Position numbers and translations under genes: made by a program
Assembly: GCA_027297485.1 (NCBI GenBank)
Contig: JAPUHZ010000446.1
Coordinates: 1-8,501, forward strand
Source of the DNA: Deltaproteobacteria bacterium
Lineage (GTDB): Bacteria; Desulfobacterota_B; Binatia; UBA9968
Length of the DNA: 8,501 bases
Direction: 5' to 3'
Part shown: one piece after another, positions 1 through 5,356 of the stretch
How positions within the stretch are numbered: the first letter of the stretch is position 1
Layout of the letters: each line of letters opens with the position of its first letter
The notes under the pieces: model-generated
The model's input: the letters and a program-made list of their open reading frames with translations, nothing else
Database searches by the model: none
Told to the model about the DNA's origin: nothing

Positions 1-187
1 TAATATAGTGGAAGCACCTTTATATGAAGACCGTTTCCCAGAGATATCTGACCCCAAACAGTAAGAAAAACACATAACACTAATTCGGTCTCTATTACAG
101 GATGAATTCGGATTCACAAAAGGGATAAACATCGAAGTCTATAGAAAATATCAAGATGAATGCCAGCTGGGGCCTCTTAAAAGTGCA
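1..187 (+). other. Start-less leader in frame with the first toxin-like gene
   Basis: Two open stretches in the same frame are separated by one TAA at 62-64. The first (2-61) encodes NIVEAPLYEDRFPEISDPKQ and may be the C-terminus of a gene cut by the window edge. The second runs from 65 straight into the 188-610 gene without a stop and contains no ATG, GTG or TTG before 188, only weak alternatives such as ATA at 74 and ATT at 83. It reads like coding sequence. Either the downstream protein once extended through the TAA, making it a pseudogene, or a gene ends at 64 and the next uses an unusual start. The composition is AT-rich compared with the rest of the window. Confidence 0.4.
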
Positions 188-610
188 TTGTCGTTCCTTC
201 TATTCTCTTTCTACGCAGACTTTCAAGAGGTAGATGAGGCAAATGAGTACATAAAAGACGCACATGATTTTATTGTTCAGGAGTATAAACTCCCTGATCA
301 TCTTAAGAATCATTCTTACCCTTTATATAAGATGGGTCATACTTCTTATATATATCCGGGGTCAGACTTCTACGACTCAACAATTTTACAAAGGGGAGGC
401 GGTTATAAGGAAGCGTTTGAGTTCAGGATGGCGACACAGCCAACCTATGGTGGTGCCTTAAAAGGGATCGGACACACCCGCTCCAGAAGGTTCTTGGTGG
501 TCATTTTCAAGTGGGGAAAGGACAAAGACTGCATGTTTATTCTTACAGCCTATCCGGCAAAAAGAAAGCATGTTGAGATTTATTTGAGAACCACAGGAGG
601 CGTTCTATGA
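188..610 (+). CDS. Uncharacterised protein, candidate toxin of a two-gene TA module (5' end uncertain)
   Basis: No family is firmly recognised. The TTG start gives 140 residues, but the frame is open back to 65, so the true protein may be about 40 residues longer or truncated. The C-terminal part has an alternating pattern: a GGALKGIGHTRSRRF segment, a hydrophobic strand LVVIF, a charged turn, then MFILTAYPAKRKHVEIY. That layout recalls the small RelE/BrnT/colicin-nuclease fold, where a strand-rich basic C-terminus cleaves RNA; this is an inference from pattern, not a domain hit. The stop TGA (608-610) overlaps the ATG of the next gene, which carries a DNA-binding antitoxin-like domain. Toxin-before-antitoxin order is usual for BrnTA modules. 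The gene is visibly more AT-rich than its neighbours, suggesting transfer. Confidence 0.5.
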   Translation: MSFLLFSFYADFQEVDEANEYIKDAHDFIVQEYKLPDHLKNHSYPLYKMGHTSYIYPGSDFYDSTILQRGGGYKEAFEFRMATQPTYGGALKGIGHTRSRRFLVVIFKWGKDKDCMFILTAYPAKRKHVEIYLRTTGGVL

Positions 611-888
611 GAAGGAAGTGCAGAAAGTGCGGCTCTGAGTTGTATCAGGCCGAAGATCTGAAATGGTTTTGCCTGCTTTGCCTTGCGAAGGAGATAGAGG
701 AGCGGGACCAGGAAGACGATGTCGGCGGGACATGGAAGATTCTCGATCCGAAGACCAAGCCAGTGACATTACGCTTGAGCGAAGTGGATCTTGCTAAGGC
801 CAAGGAGAGGGCCCGGAAGTTACACAAACCCTACCAGACTCTCCTAAAGGAGGTCATTCACCAGGCCCTCTTTCGCTCCGAGGGATAA
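607..888 (+). CDS. Zinc-ribbon / ribbon-helix-helix protein, probable antitoxin
   Basis: This is a 93-residue protein in two parts. Residues 1-30 hold C5-x2-C8 and C22-x2-C25, a four-cysteine zinc ribbon. Residues about 50-90 (KPVTLRLSEVDLAKAKERARKLHKPYQTLLKEVIHQAL) have the strand followed by two helices typical of CopG/BrnA-like antitoxins; the KPYQTLLKEVI helix resembles the YQT(L/R)xxxVL motif of that group. Such antitoxins bind both their toxin and their own promoter. A strong AGGAGG site at 595-600, six bases before the ATG, lies inside the upstream gene, and the ATGA overlap implies coupled translation. The zinc ribbon fused ahead of the RHH domain is unusual. A stand-alone regulator is the alternative. 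Confidence 0.7.
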   Translation: MRRKCRKCGSELYQAEDLKWFCLLCLAKEIEERDQEDDVGGTWKILDPKTKPVTLRLSEVDLAKAKERARKLHKPYQTLLKEVIHQALFRSEG

Positions 889-905
889 TCCTGGTTTCTT
901 GTAAT

Positions 906-1088
906 ATGCTCCCACAGCTTCTAGTGAACGGCTTGATCGCAGGCAGTATATATGCCCTCGTAGCGCTGGGATTTGGTCTCATCTATTCCACCACCCGTAT
1001 TTTTCATTTCGCCCACGGCGCAGTTTACACGGCAGGGGCTTCATCGGAACTTCTCTCTGGCGACCGCATTCGGGAAATCTTTCTCTAG
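906..1088 (+). pseudogene. livH: N-terminal fragment of branched-chain amino acid ABC transporter permease
   Basis: Residues 1-45, from MLPQLLVNGLIAGSIYALVA through the FHFAHGAVYTAGA motif, match the conserved start of LivH. LivH is the inner-membrane permease of the high-affinity leucine/isoleucine/valine importer and is normally about 290 residues. Similarity ends near position 1040. The next 15 codons (SSELLSGDRIREIFL) are unrelated and end in TAG. No Shine-Dalgarno site precedes the ATG and no other liv genes are nearby. This is a remnant left by rearrangement and cannot form a permease. A LivH-like start also appears at the aminopeptidase N-terminus (2809-2860), so livH sequence recurs at both sides of the vapBC cluster. 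Confidence 0.75.
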
Positions 1089-1167
1089 GCTGGAAATGGG
1101 GGTGTCGTTTTCCAACCCGAGACACACTTATCTCGCCTGATGTTTCCCAGCGATCAAATCAGGCATA

Positions 1168-1210
1168 TTGACATATAAGCATATTTATGTAAGAAGTACC
1201 TCCCGGAGGT
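1168..1210 (+). promoter_or_regulatory. Possible promoter and palindromic ribosome binding site of vapBC1
   Basis: A consensus TTGACA (-35) lies at 1168-1173 in an AT-rich stretch. The best -10 at legal spacing is a poor TAAGAA at 1190-1195 (16-bp spacer). The Shine-Dalgarno GGAGG (1205-1209), eight bases before the vapB1 ATG, forms the right arm of a perfect palindrome ACCTCC-C-GGAGGT (1198-1210). This can fold as a 5-bp stem with a 3-base loop that hides the site, or serve as a protein-binding half-site pair. Confidence 0.4.
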
Positions 1211-1217
1211 TATCTTC

Positions 1218-1454
1218 ATGGAGAATCGACGTACGACTGTGGTGCTGGACGAGCTTCTCTATCGGCAGGCCAAGAGAGCGGCTGTGGAGCAGGACAAGAG
1301 CCTTAAGGAGATTATAGAGGAGGCCCTTCGAATTTTCCTCAGGGGGGGGCAGCAGCGAATGAGAAAGGCCGCAGGGCCTCGTTTCGGGGTCGATCCCGGA
1401 AAGGCCCGTACGAATTTGAGGCGCGAGACCATCTATCGGGATCTTAGGAAGTGA
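1218..1454 (+). CDS. vapB: VapB-type antitoxin, ribbon-helix-helix
   Basis: This is a 78-residue antitoxin. Residues 5-42 (RTTVVLDELLYRQAKRAAVEQDKSLKEIIEEALRIFL) follow the RHH pattern: a short strand with a T-V-V-L DNA-contact face, helix A, a turn at DKS, then helix B. The basic C-terminal tail (RRETIYRDLRK) is the usual toxin-wrapping region. The ATG is well placed, eight bases after GGAGG. The stop TGA (1452-1454) overlaps the GTG of vapC1, the normal antitoxin-first, translationally coupled layout. It should neutralise VapC1 and repress the shared promoter. Confidence 0.85.
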   Translation: MENRRTTVVLDELLYRQAKRAAVEQDKSLKEIIEEALRIFLRGGQQRMRKAAGPRFGVDPGKARTNLRRETIYRDLRK

Positions 1455-1894
1455 TCCTGCTGGACACTAACATCTTAGTTCATGCCGCTGGCGCCAAGTC
1501 ACCCCAACATGCAAGGGCCAAAATCCTTCGCGACCAGGCCGCTGTTGGGGAGATCGAGGCCTGCGTAGCAGCCCAGGTTCTTACCGAGTTCTATGCGGTT
1601 GTGACTGATCCCCACCGCTTTCAACCCCCATTGACACCAGCCCAAGTTCAACGGGAGCTGAAAAGTTATCTCTCTTCACAGCTCTGGCTCATCCTTCCTA
1701 AGGAGACAACGACATCCCGAATGTTAGATTTGCTTGGTTCCCGATCGGTCAAAGGCGGGAAGATATTTGATTTCTTTCTAGCGGCGACGATGCTGGACAA
1801 TGGGGTGAGCGCAATCTTTACTGAGAATATCCGCGATTTCGAAGGCCTTGATGGGATCGAGGTCATCAATCCGTTTCTCTCCGGAGGGAAATAG
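1451..1894 (+). CDS. vapC: VapC-type PIN-domain ribonuclease toxin
   Basis: This 147-residue protein is one complete PIN domain. Visible active-site residues are D5 in LLDTNILV, E46 in LTEFY, D107 in KIFDFFLAATM and N126/D129 in TENIRDF. These match the acidic pocket that holds Mg/Mn and cleaves RNA; VapC toxins typically cut tRNA or the rRNA sarcin-ricin loop, but the target cannot be read here. The GTG start overlaps the vapB1 stop as GTGA, with AGGA at 1446-1449 just upstream. Length and motifs are normal, so the toxin is probably active. No terminator is visible after it; the next feature is a lipoprotein remnant. Confidence 0.88.
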   Translation: MILLDTNILVHAAGAKSPQHARAKILRDQAAVGEIEACVAAQVLTEFYAVVTDPHRFQPPLTPAQVQRELKSYLSSQLWLILPKETTTSRMLDLLGSRSVKGGKIFDFFLAATMLDNGVSAIFTENIRDFEGLDGIEVINPFLSGGK

Positions 1895-1946
1895 CACCCT
1901 TAGAGACGGGCGAGTCCATAGTGCTGTGTGAGATCGGCTTGATGTA

Positions 1947-2099
1947 ATGACGATAAAGATGGGGGCCCTTTCTAATCTCAAATCTCTGCTATCTGTCTCT
2001 CTGTTCTCTGCCCTTTTGCTTTCTGGTTGGTCCCCTATTTATGTCATTCGGGCTGCTTATGAGGAAGGGAAGATCCTTTGGAGACGTGAGCCCATCTAA
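1947..2099 (+). pseudogene. Orphan N-terminus of a lipoprotein aminopeptidase
   Basis: An ATG here opens a 50-codon frame beginning MTIKMGALSNLKSLLSV and continuing SLFSALLLSGW, then SPIYVIRAAYEEGKILWRRE and PI before TAA. The first 27 residues form a classical lipoprotein signal: lysines 4 and 12, a hydrophobic core and the lipobox LLSG. The invariant Cys is replaced by Trp (TGG instead of TGT), so it could not be lipidated. Residues 29-50 are identical to residues 23-44 of the intact aminopeptidase starting at 2809. The frame stops exactly where the duplicated DNA ends. This is the displaced original 5' end, or a duplicated remnant, of that gene. Confidence 0.75.
2025..2096 (+). repeat. 72-bp direct repeat, left copy
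   Basis: This copy matches 2869-2940 with only two mismatches: G for T in the lipobox codon at 2030, and C for G at 2093. The central 62 bases (2031-2092) are identical. It encodes GWSPIYVIRAAYEEGKILWR and the following REPI in the orphan lipoprotein fragment. Similarity falls to scattered codon matches upstream of 2025 and ends at 2096. The near-identity implies a recent duplication or recombination. Confidence 0.9.
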
Positions 2100-2109
2100 G
2101 AAAGATATG

Positions 2110-2157
2110 TTGACTCTCTCATCGGTGTGTAATATTCTTCTATAAATTCCACACCGA
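2110..2157 (+). promoter_or_regulatory. vapBC2 promoter with inverted-repeat operator
   Basis: TTGACT (2110-2115), a 17-bp spacer and TATTCT (2133-2138) form a good sigma-70 promoter that starts 11 bases after the end of the left repeat. A perfect 8-bp inverted repeat, TCGGTGTG (2122-2129) and CACACCGA (2150-2157), brackets the -10 box. This is the position expected for an operator bound by the VapB2 dimer or VapBC complex for autorepression. The vapB2 ATG follows at 2170 after AGGAAGG (2161-2167). Confidence 0.65.
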
Positions 2158-2169
2158 GAAAGGAAGGGT

Positions 2170-2379
2170 ATGTCTAAGGCACAGGCCCAAAAGCTGGAGA
2201 GGAAGAACCTCATTGTGGATGAGAGCAAGGTCAAGAGGCTTCGAAAGATCCTCGGCGCCTCTTCTGCATCCGAGGCGGTCCGGGTCGCTGTGGATCGTAC
2301 ACTGAATGCAGAAGTGGTTGGTGCTGCTTTGGAAAGACTGAGAAAGCGGGGCACCTTAGGGAAGAATCTTGCCTATTAG
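2170..2379 (+). CDS. vapB: VapB-type antitoxin of the second module
   Basis: This 69-residue protein has a core (NLIVDESKVKRLRKILGASSASEAVRVAVDRTL, about residues 13-45) with the strand, helix, Ser-rich turn, helix pattern of RHH-class VapB antitoxins. The tail (GAALERLRKRGTLGKNLAY) is basic and amphipathic, as expected for the toxin-binding arm. It has its own promoter and candidate operator just upstream. Its end overlaps the vapC2 start by 11 bases. It is unlike vapB1 in sequence, so the two modules are not a recent duplication of each other. Confidence 0.78.
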   Translation: MSKAQAQKLERKNLIVDESKVKRLRKILGASSASEAVRVAVDRTLNAEVVGAALERLRKRGTLGKNLAY

Positions 2380-2812
2380 ACCTGCCATCTCGGTACTGGA
2401 CACCTCGATTCTAATTTCTTATCTGCGCTCTGGCAAATATCGTGGATTTCTCCTGAACGGTCTAGAGCGGGGGACAATCTTCCTTCCTGGTGTAGTTTTC
2501 TGCGAGCTATATGCCGGGGCGACTTCCCGTGAGGACAAGGCCGATCTCCAGATTCTTCGGAGGGGCCTGGGTGCACATCTGCTAGGTACGGAAGTTGAAG
2601 ACTGGGTATTAGCTGGAAGATGTCTCTCTTACTATGGCTCCCGTTGGGGTAAGATAGCGCCGCGTGACCATCTGGTGGATGTTATGGTGGCTGTAACCGC
2701 AGTTAGATTGGGCGCGGCGCTGATGTCAGAAGACCTTGGACAGATGCGACGATGGAGTTGGGTTTTAGGGCGGCTTGGAAACAGGCTGGTGGTTCACGCG
2801 CTTAAGGAATGA
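2369..2812 (+). CDS. vapC: VapC-type PIN-domain toxin of the second module
   Basis: This 147-residue PIN-domain ribonuclease starts at TTG, with AGGGA at 2358-2362 six bases before it. The active-site acids are D11 in VLDTSILI, E46 in FCELYAG, D104 in LVDVMVAVTA and E121/D122 in MSEDLGQM. The fourth position has SED instead of the commoner TxN/TxD form, a tolerated variation. The gene lies entirely within the interval bounded by the 72-bp repeats. Its TGA (2810-2812) overlaps the ATG of the aminopeptidase, so vapB2, vapC2 and the peptidase form one transcript and the peptidase is probably translated by coupling. Sequence similarity to vapC1 is low. Confidence 0.85.
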   Translation: MPIRPAISVLDTSILISYLRSGKYRGFLLNGLERGTIFLPGVVFCELYAGATSREDKADLQILRRGLGAHLLGTEVEDWVLAGRCLSYYGSRWGKIAPRDHLVDVMVAVTAVRLGAALMSEDLGQMRRWSWVLGRLGNRLVVHALKE

Positions 2813-3873
2813 CTGTACTCCCACAGTTCCTTGTCAATGCCTTGCTTGTGGGTAGCCTTCTTCTGTCGGGTTGTTCCCCTATTTATGTCATTCGGGCTGC
2901 TTATGAGGAAGGGAAGATCCTTTGGAGACGTGAGCCGATCGAGCGGCTTCTTGAGAAACCCGATCTAGCTCCGGAGACCCAGGAAAAATTGAAGCTGGTC
3001 TTGGCGGTGCGTGAGTATGCCCGTGATTCCCTAAAACTCAGAGTCGGGGGAAGCTATGCTAGCTACTCGTATGTGGACCGGCCTGTTCTTTCCTATGTCT
3101 TGATGGCGGCTCCAAAGACCGACCTAAAACCCTATACGTGGTGGTACTTCTTTATCGGACGGGTTCCTTACAAAGGCTTCTTCTCCGAGGAGGCTGCTAA
3201 AGCCGAGGCCGAGCGCTTCCACGCCGAGGGATACGACACTTATATCCGTACTGCACAGGCCTTTAGCACTCTGGGCTGGTTTGACGATCCTCTGCTGGCC
3301 CATCTCTTGAAGTATGACAAGGCAACTCTGGCGGAGATCATCTTCCATGAGCTTTTTCACAATACCCTATTTGTCAGTGGGGCCGTGGGCTTCAATGAGA
3401 GCCTGGCTAACTTTGTGGGGAATCGAGCGGCCATCCTTTTTTTTCGGGACCTCTATGGGGAGGGAGGCTCTGAGTACGGCAGGGTGGTTCAATCCTGGGA
3501 AGAGGAGCTGGAGTTTGCCGCCTTTATCGCTCGGGTTGCCGGCTCGTTGAAGGAACTCTATGGGAAGGATCTGGACCAGGAGGAGAAGCTGCGGTTAAGA
3601 GAGGAGATCTTTTCCAGGAGTAAGAACGAGTGGTCTCGGCGGATTGCGGATCGGCCAAAACACCGATACCGAGGCTATATCAAACAAGAAGGGAACAACG
3701 CTGTTATTGCTCACTACCTTCTCTATCTCAAGGGTCTGAAACTTTTCGAGTCCCTATATCAAACGGCAGGAGGGGACTTGGGACGACTGGTGGAGTTGAT
3801 CGAGGAATCCATCCAGGACAGTGAGGCGCCTTTTGAAGCTGTTCAGGAGCTGCTCAGGAAGAGACAAGCTTGA
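2809..3873 (+). CDS. Predicted zinc aminopeptidase (PF10023/COG4324 type), putative lipoprotein
   Basis: The 354-residue length is normal for this poorly characterised peptidase family. The metal site is visible as H180-E181-L-F-H184, then N196-E197-S-L-A; E197 is the likely third ligand, as in gluzincins. The YVIRAAYEEGKILWRREPI block at 25-43 is a family hallmark. The N-terminus is odd. Residues 1-16 (MTVLPQFLVNALLVGS) resemble the start of LivH and have no Lys or Arg, yet run into a lipobox, LLLSGC22, that should place it on the outer face of a membrane. A conventional signal for the same protein survives upstream at 1947-2099. The only plausible start overlaps the vapC2 stop (ATGA), so expression probably depends on the vapBC2 promoter. 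Activity and substrate are inferred from family only. Confidence 0.82.
   Translation: MTVLPQFLVNALLVGSLLLSGCSPIYVIRAAYEEGKILWRREPIERLLEKPDLAPETQEKLKLVLAVREYARDSLKLRVGGSYASYSYVDRPVLSYVLMAAPKTDLKPYTWWYFFIGRVPYKGFFSEEAAKAEAERFHAEGYDTYIRTAQAFSTLGWFDDPLLAHLLKYDKATLAEIIFHELFHNTLFVSGAVGFNESLANFVGNRAAILFFRDLYGEGGSEYGRVVQSWEEELEFAAFIARVAGSLKELYGKDLDQEEKLRLREEIFSRSKNEWSRRIADRPKHRYRGYIKQEGNNAVIAHYLLYLKGLKLFESLYQTAGGDLGRLVELIEESIQDSEAPFEAVQELLRKRQA
2869..2940 (+). repeat. 72-bp direct repeat, right copy
   Basis: This is the copy inside the intact aminopeptidase gene, residues 21-44, in the same orientation as 2025-2096. The 772 bases between the copies hold the vapBC2 promoter, vapB2, vapC2 and the LivH-like start of the aminopeptidase. 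Confidence 0.9.
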
Positions 3874-3955
3874 GATTTTAGCACCACTCAGTTTTGCGCT
3901 TCGACGAATGTCCTGCCGATGAGAAGGCAAAGGCGGGCTTAAGATTGATTATTAT

Positions 3956-4189
3956 TAAGGAGTTCATAAGGTTCTTGACAGGCCTACGTTCTCTAATAAC
4001 GGCCGGCCCTCGGGTCGAGCCCTTCCAAGCGCGGTCAATGGGCCTCTGCCTTGTAGGCCACCCCCCGTCCTCTCCAAGGGTGGTTATTCCCACCGCCCGG
4101 GCCAGAACGCAACCTTCACGTCCCTGTGCCCGCGCTCTCCAGGACTCGCCCCTCGGTCGCCTGATGGAACCTTACTAATGAACTCCTTA
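3956..4189. mobile_element. Candidate non-autonomous inverted-repeat element (MITE-like), 234 bp
   Basis: The ends carry a perfect 12-bp inverted repeat, TAAGGAGTTCAT (3956-3967) and ATGAACTCCTTA (4178-4189). Inside it is a second matching block, AAGGTTC (3968-3974) and GAACCTT (4167-4173), offset by four bases. The outermost TA on each side could be a TA target duplication of the IS630/mariner kind, but TA is self-complementary, so this is not proof. The interior is GC-rich, holds shorter inverted repeats (GGCCTAC at 3981-3987 and GTAGGCC at 4052-4058) and has no credible gene. It fills about half of the 477-base gap between the aminopeptidase and TerB-like genes. Confidence 0.45.
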
Positions 4190-4195
4190 GTAGCA

Positions 4196-4218
4196 TGCCC
4201 CGCGGCTTGCCGCGGGCA
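4196..4218. repeat. GC-rich hairpin 1
   Basis: TGCCCCGCGG and CCGCGGGCA pair around a CTTG loop with one bulged C. No T-run follows, so it is not an obvious intrinsic terminator. It starts six bases after the end of the inverted-repeat element. Confidence 0.6.
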
Positions 4219-4234
4219 CAAACCGGTGGGGTTT

Positions 4235-4266
4235 CCAAAGGGGAGAAGGGGTAGATCTCCCTTTGG
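4235..4266. repeat. Hairpin 2
   Basis: CCAAAGGGGAGA (4235-4246) and TCTCCCTTTGG (4256-4266) pair with a single bulged G and a nine-base loop. It directly abuts hairpin 3. Confidence 0.6.
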
Positions 4267-4297
4267 TCGACAGCGGGGTTTCAAACCCCGCTGTCGA
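4267..4297. repeat. Perfect 15-bp palindrome, hairpin 3
   Basis: The arms TCGACAGCGGGGTTT and AAACCCCGCTGTCGA are exactly complementary around a single C. Folded, this gives a 14-bp stem with a TCA loop. The following bases (TATCATG) have no T-tract, which argues against a simple terminator on the + strand. It may be a dispersed palindromic repeat or part of a structured untranslated RNA. Confidence 0.75.
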
Positions 4298-4350
4298 TAT
4301 CATGTGACCTTGCCGGGGGTGTTTTTGCAAAGAGAGGCGGACTTTGGTAG

Positions 4351-5280
4351 ATGGTTGTAAGCGTTATGGGTTCGTCAATGCAGGTGGAGTTTTTGAAGGT
4401 TCTGGCGTGCGTGGCATGGGCGGACGAGGAGGTGACGAATGCAGAGCTGAATTTCATCAAGCAGTTCGTGCGGCAGTTTCACCTGACAGGGGAGGAGTGG
4501 GCGCAGGTTGAGATGTATCTGGATGAGAAGGTTGCGGTTGAAGAGATGAGGCGGGTCACGCAGCGTTTCCTTTCACGGGTCCGTAGACCGAGGGAGCGGC
4601 AGATGCTTGTGGATGCGGTGGAGCAACTGCTCAAGAGCGATGAGAAGCTGACGGATTCGGAGCGGGAGTGGATGAGCGATCTACGGAGGGTGGTGTCGGG
4701 AGATAAAGGCAGGGCATTTTTCCTGGACGGATTGAAGAGTCTTCTCAGAATAGGCGGAAAGAGTCGAGCATCGCCCCATGTGTCGTCAAAAGATGGGCGC
4801 GATGCTGAATTCCATGACTTCATTCACAATCGGGTCCTGTTCAAGTTGCGCCGTAGGCTTGGTCCCGACCGGCTGGAGAAGGAAGGAAGCCCCGAGAAAC
4901 TTAGAAAGTTGACGCTGAGTGCCGCTCTTTTAGGCCGAGTAGGCTATGTCGACAACGAGTTTTTGCCGCAAGAGGAAGCGTTCATGAAGAAGGTACTCTG
5001 CGAAACATGGGGGGCCTCTCCTCCTATGGCCGGGGCTGTTAGCAAAGTTGCCATGGAAACGGTGAGTCAAAGGGTGGACCTTTCCCGATTAATTCAAGAG
5101 GTCAAGGCAACGATGACCATGGCTGAGCGCAAACAGTTGCTTGAAGGGATGTTTGCCCTGTCCAAGGCCGAAGGAAAGATGTCGAACGAGGAGATCGAAG
5201 AGATCCGTAAGGTCGCCTACGGGCTGGACTTCACCCACCGGCAGTTTATCAACGCAAAGCTGAAAGTTCTAAAGAAGTAA
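4351..5280 (+). CDS. Tandem TerB-like domain protein
   Basis: This 309-residue protein is helical and acidic/basic mixed, with no signal peptide or membrane segment, so it is probably cytoplasmic. Residues about 12-115 form a TerB-like (tellurite-resistance B/COG4103) helical bundle, with the typical LACVAWADEEVTNAEL block at 18-33 and LLKSDEKLTDSEREWM later. A polar linker (about 120-165) follows. A second, more divergent repeat covers about 185-305, with LLGRVGYVDNEFLPQEE and LSKAEGKMSNEEIEEIRKV in the same roles. TerB domains bind metal ions at conserved acidic residues and act in stress or phage-defence scaffolds; the role here is unknown. ATGs at 4366 and 4378 are alternative starts, and none has a strong Shine-Dalgarno site. 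No other ter gene is nearby. Confidence 0.7.
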   Translation: MVVSVMGSSMQVEFLKVLACVAWADEEVTNAELNFIKQFVRQFHLTGEEWAQVEMYLDEKVAVEEMRRVTQRFLSRVRRPRERQMLVDAVEQLLKSDEKLTDSEREWMSDLRRVVSGDKGRAFFLDGLKSLLRIGGKSRASPHVSSKDGRDAEFHDFIHNRVLFKLRRRLGPDRLEKEGSPEKLRKLTLSAALLGRVGYVDNEFLPQEEAFMKKVLCETWGASPPMAGAVSKVAMETVSQRVDLSRLIQEVKATMTMAERKQLLEGMFALSKAEGKMSNEEIEEIRKVAYGLDFTHRQFINAKLKVLKK

Positions 5281-5302
5281 AGGCCGACATGAGGCTCATG
5301 GC

Positions 5303-5332
5303 TTGACAAGAACGACTCCTTTCAGATAGGAA
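5303..5332 (+). promoter_or_regulatory. Possible promoter of the cupin gene
   Basis: TTGACA at 5303-5308 is a perfect -35. The -10 is weak: TAGGAA at 5327-5332 with an 18-bp spacer, or GATAGG at 5325-5330 with 16. It stands 25 bases before the first cupin start, in the only gap between the TerB-like and cupin genes. Confidence 0.4.
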
Positions 5333-5356
5333 TTTCGTCCAGGGCCGGGGAGGAAA

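Noticed and set aside
3894..4284. Overlapping open frames on both strands after the aminopeptidase
   Set aside because: They cover the inverted-repeat element and hairpins; the GC-rich sequence gives chance frames without protein-like patterns.
4267..4297. Intrinsic transcription terminator
   Set aside because: The stem is strong, but no T-run follows on either strand and it is almost 400 bases from the aminopeptidase stop.
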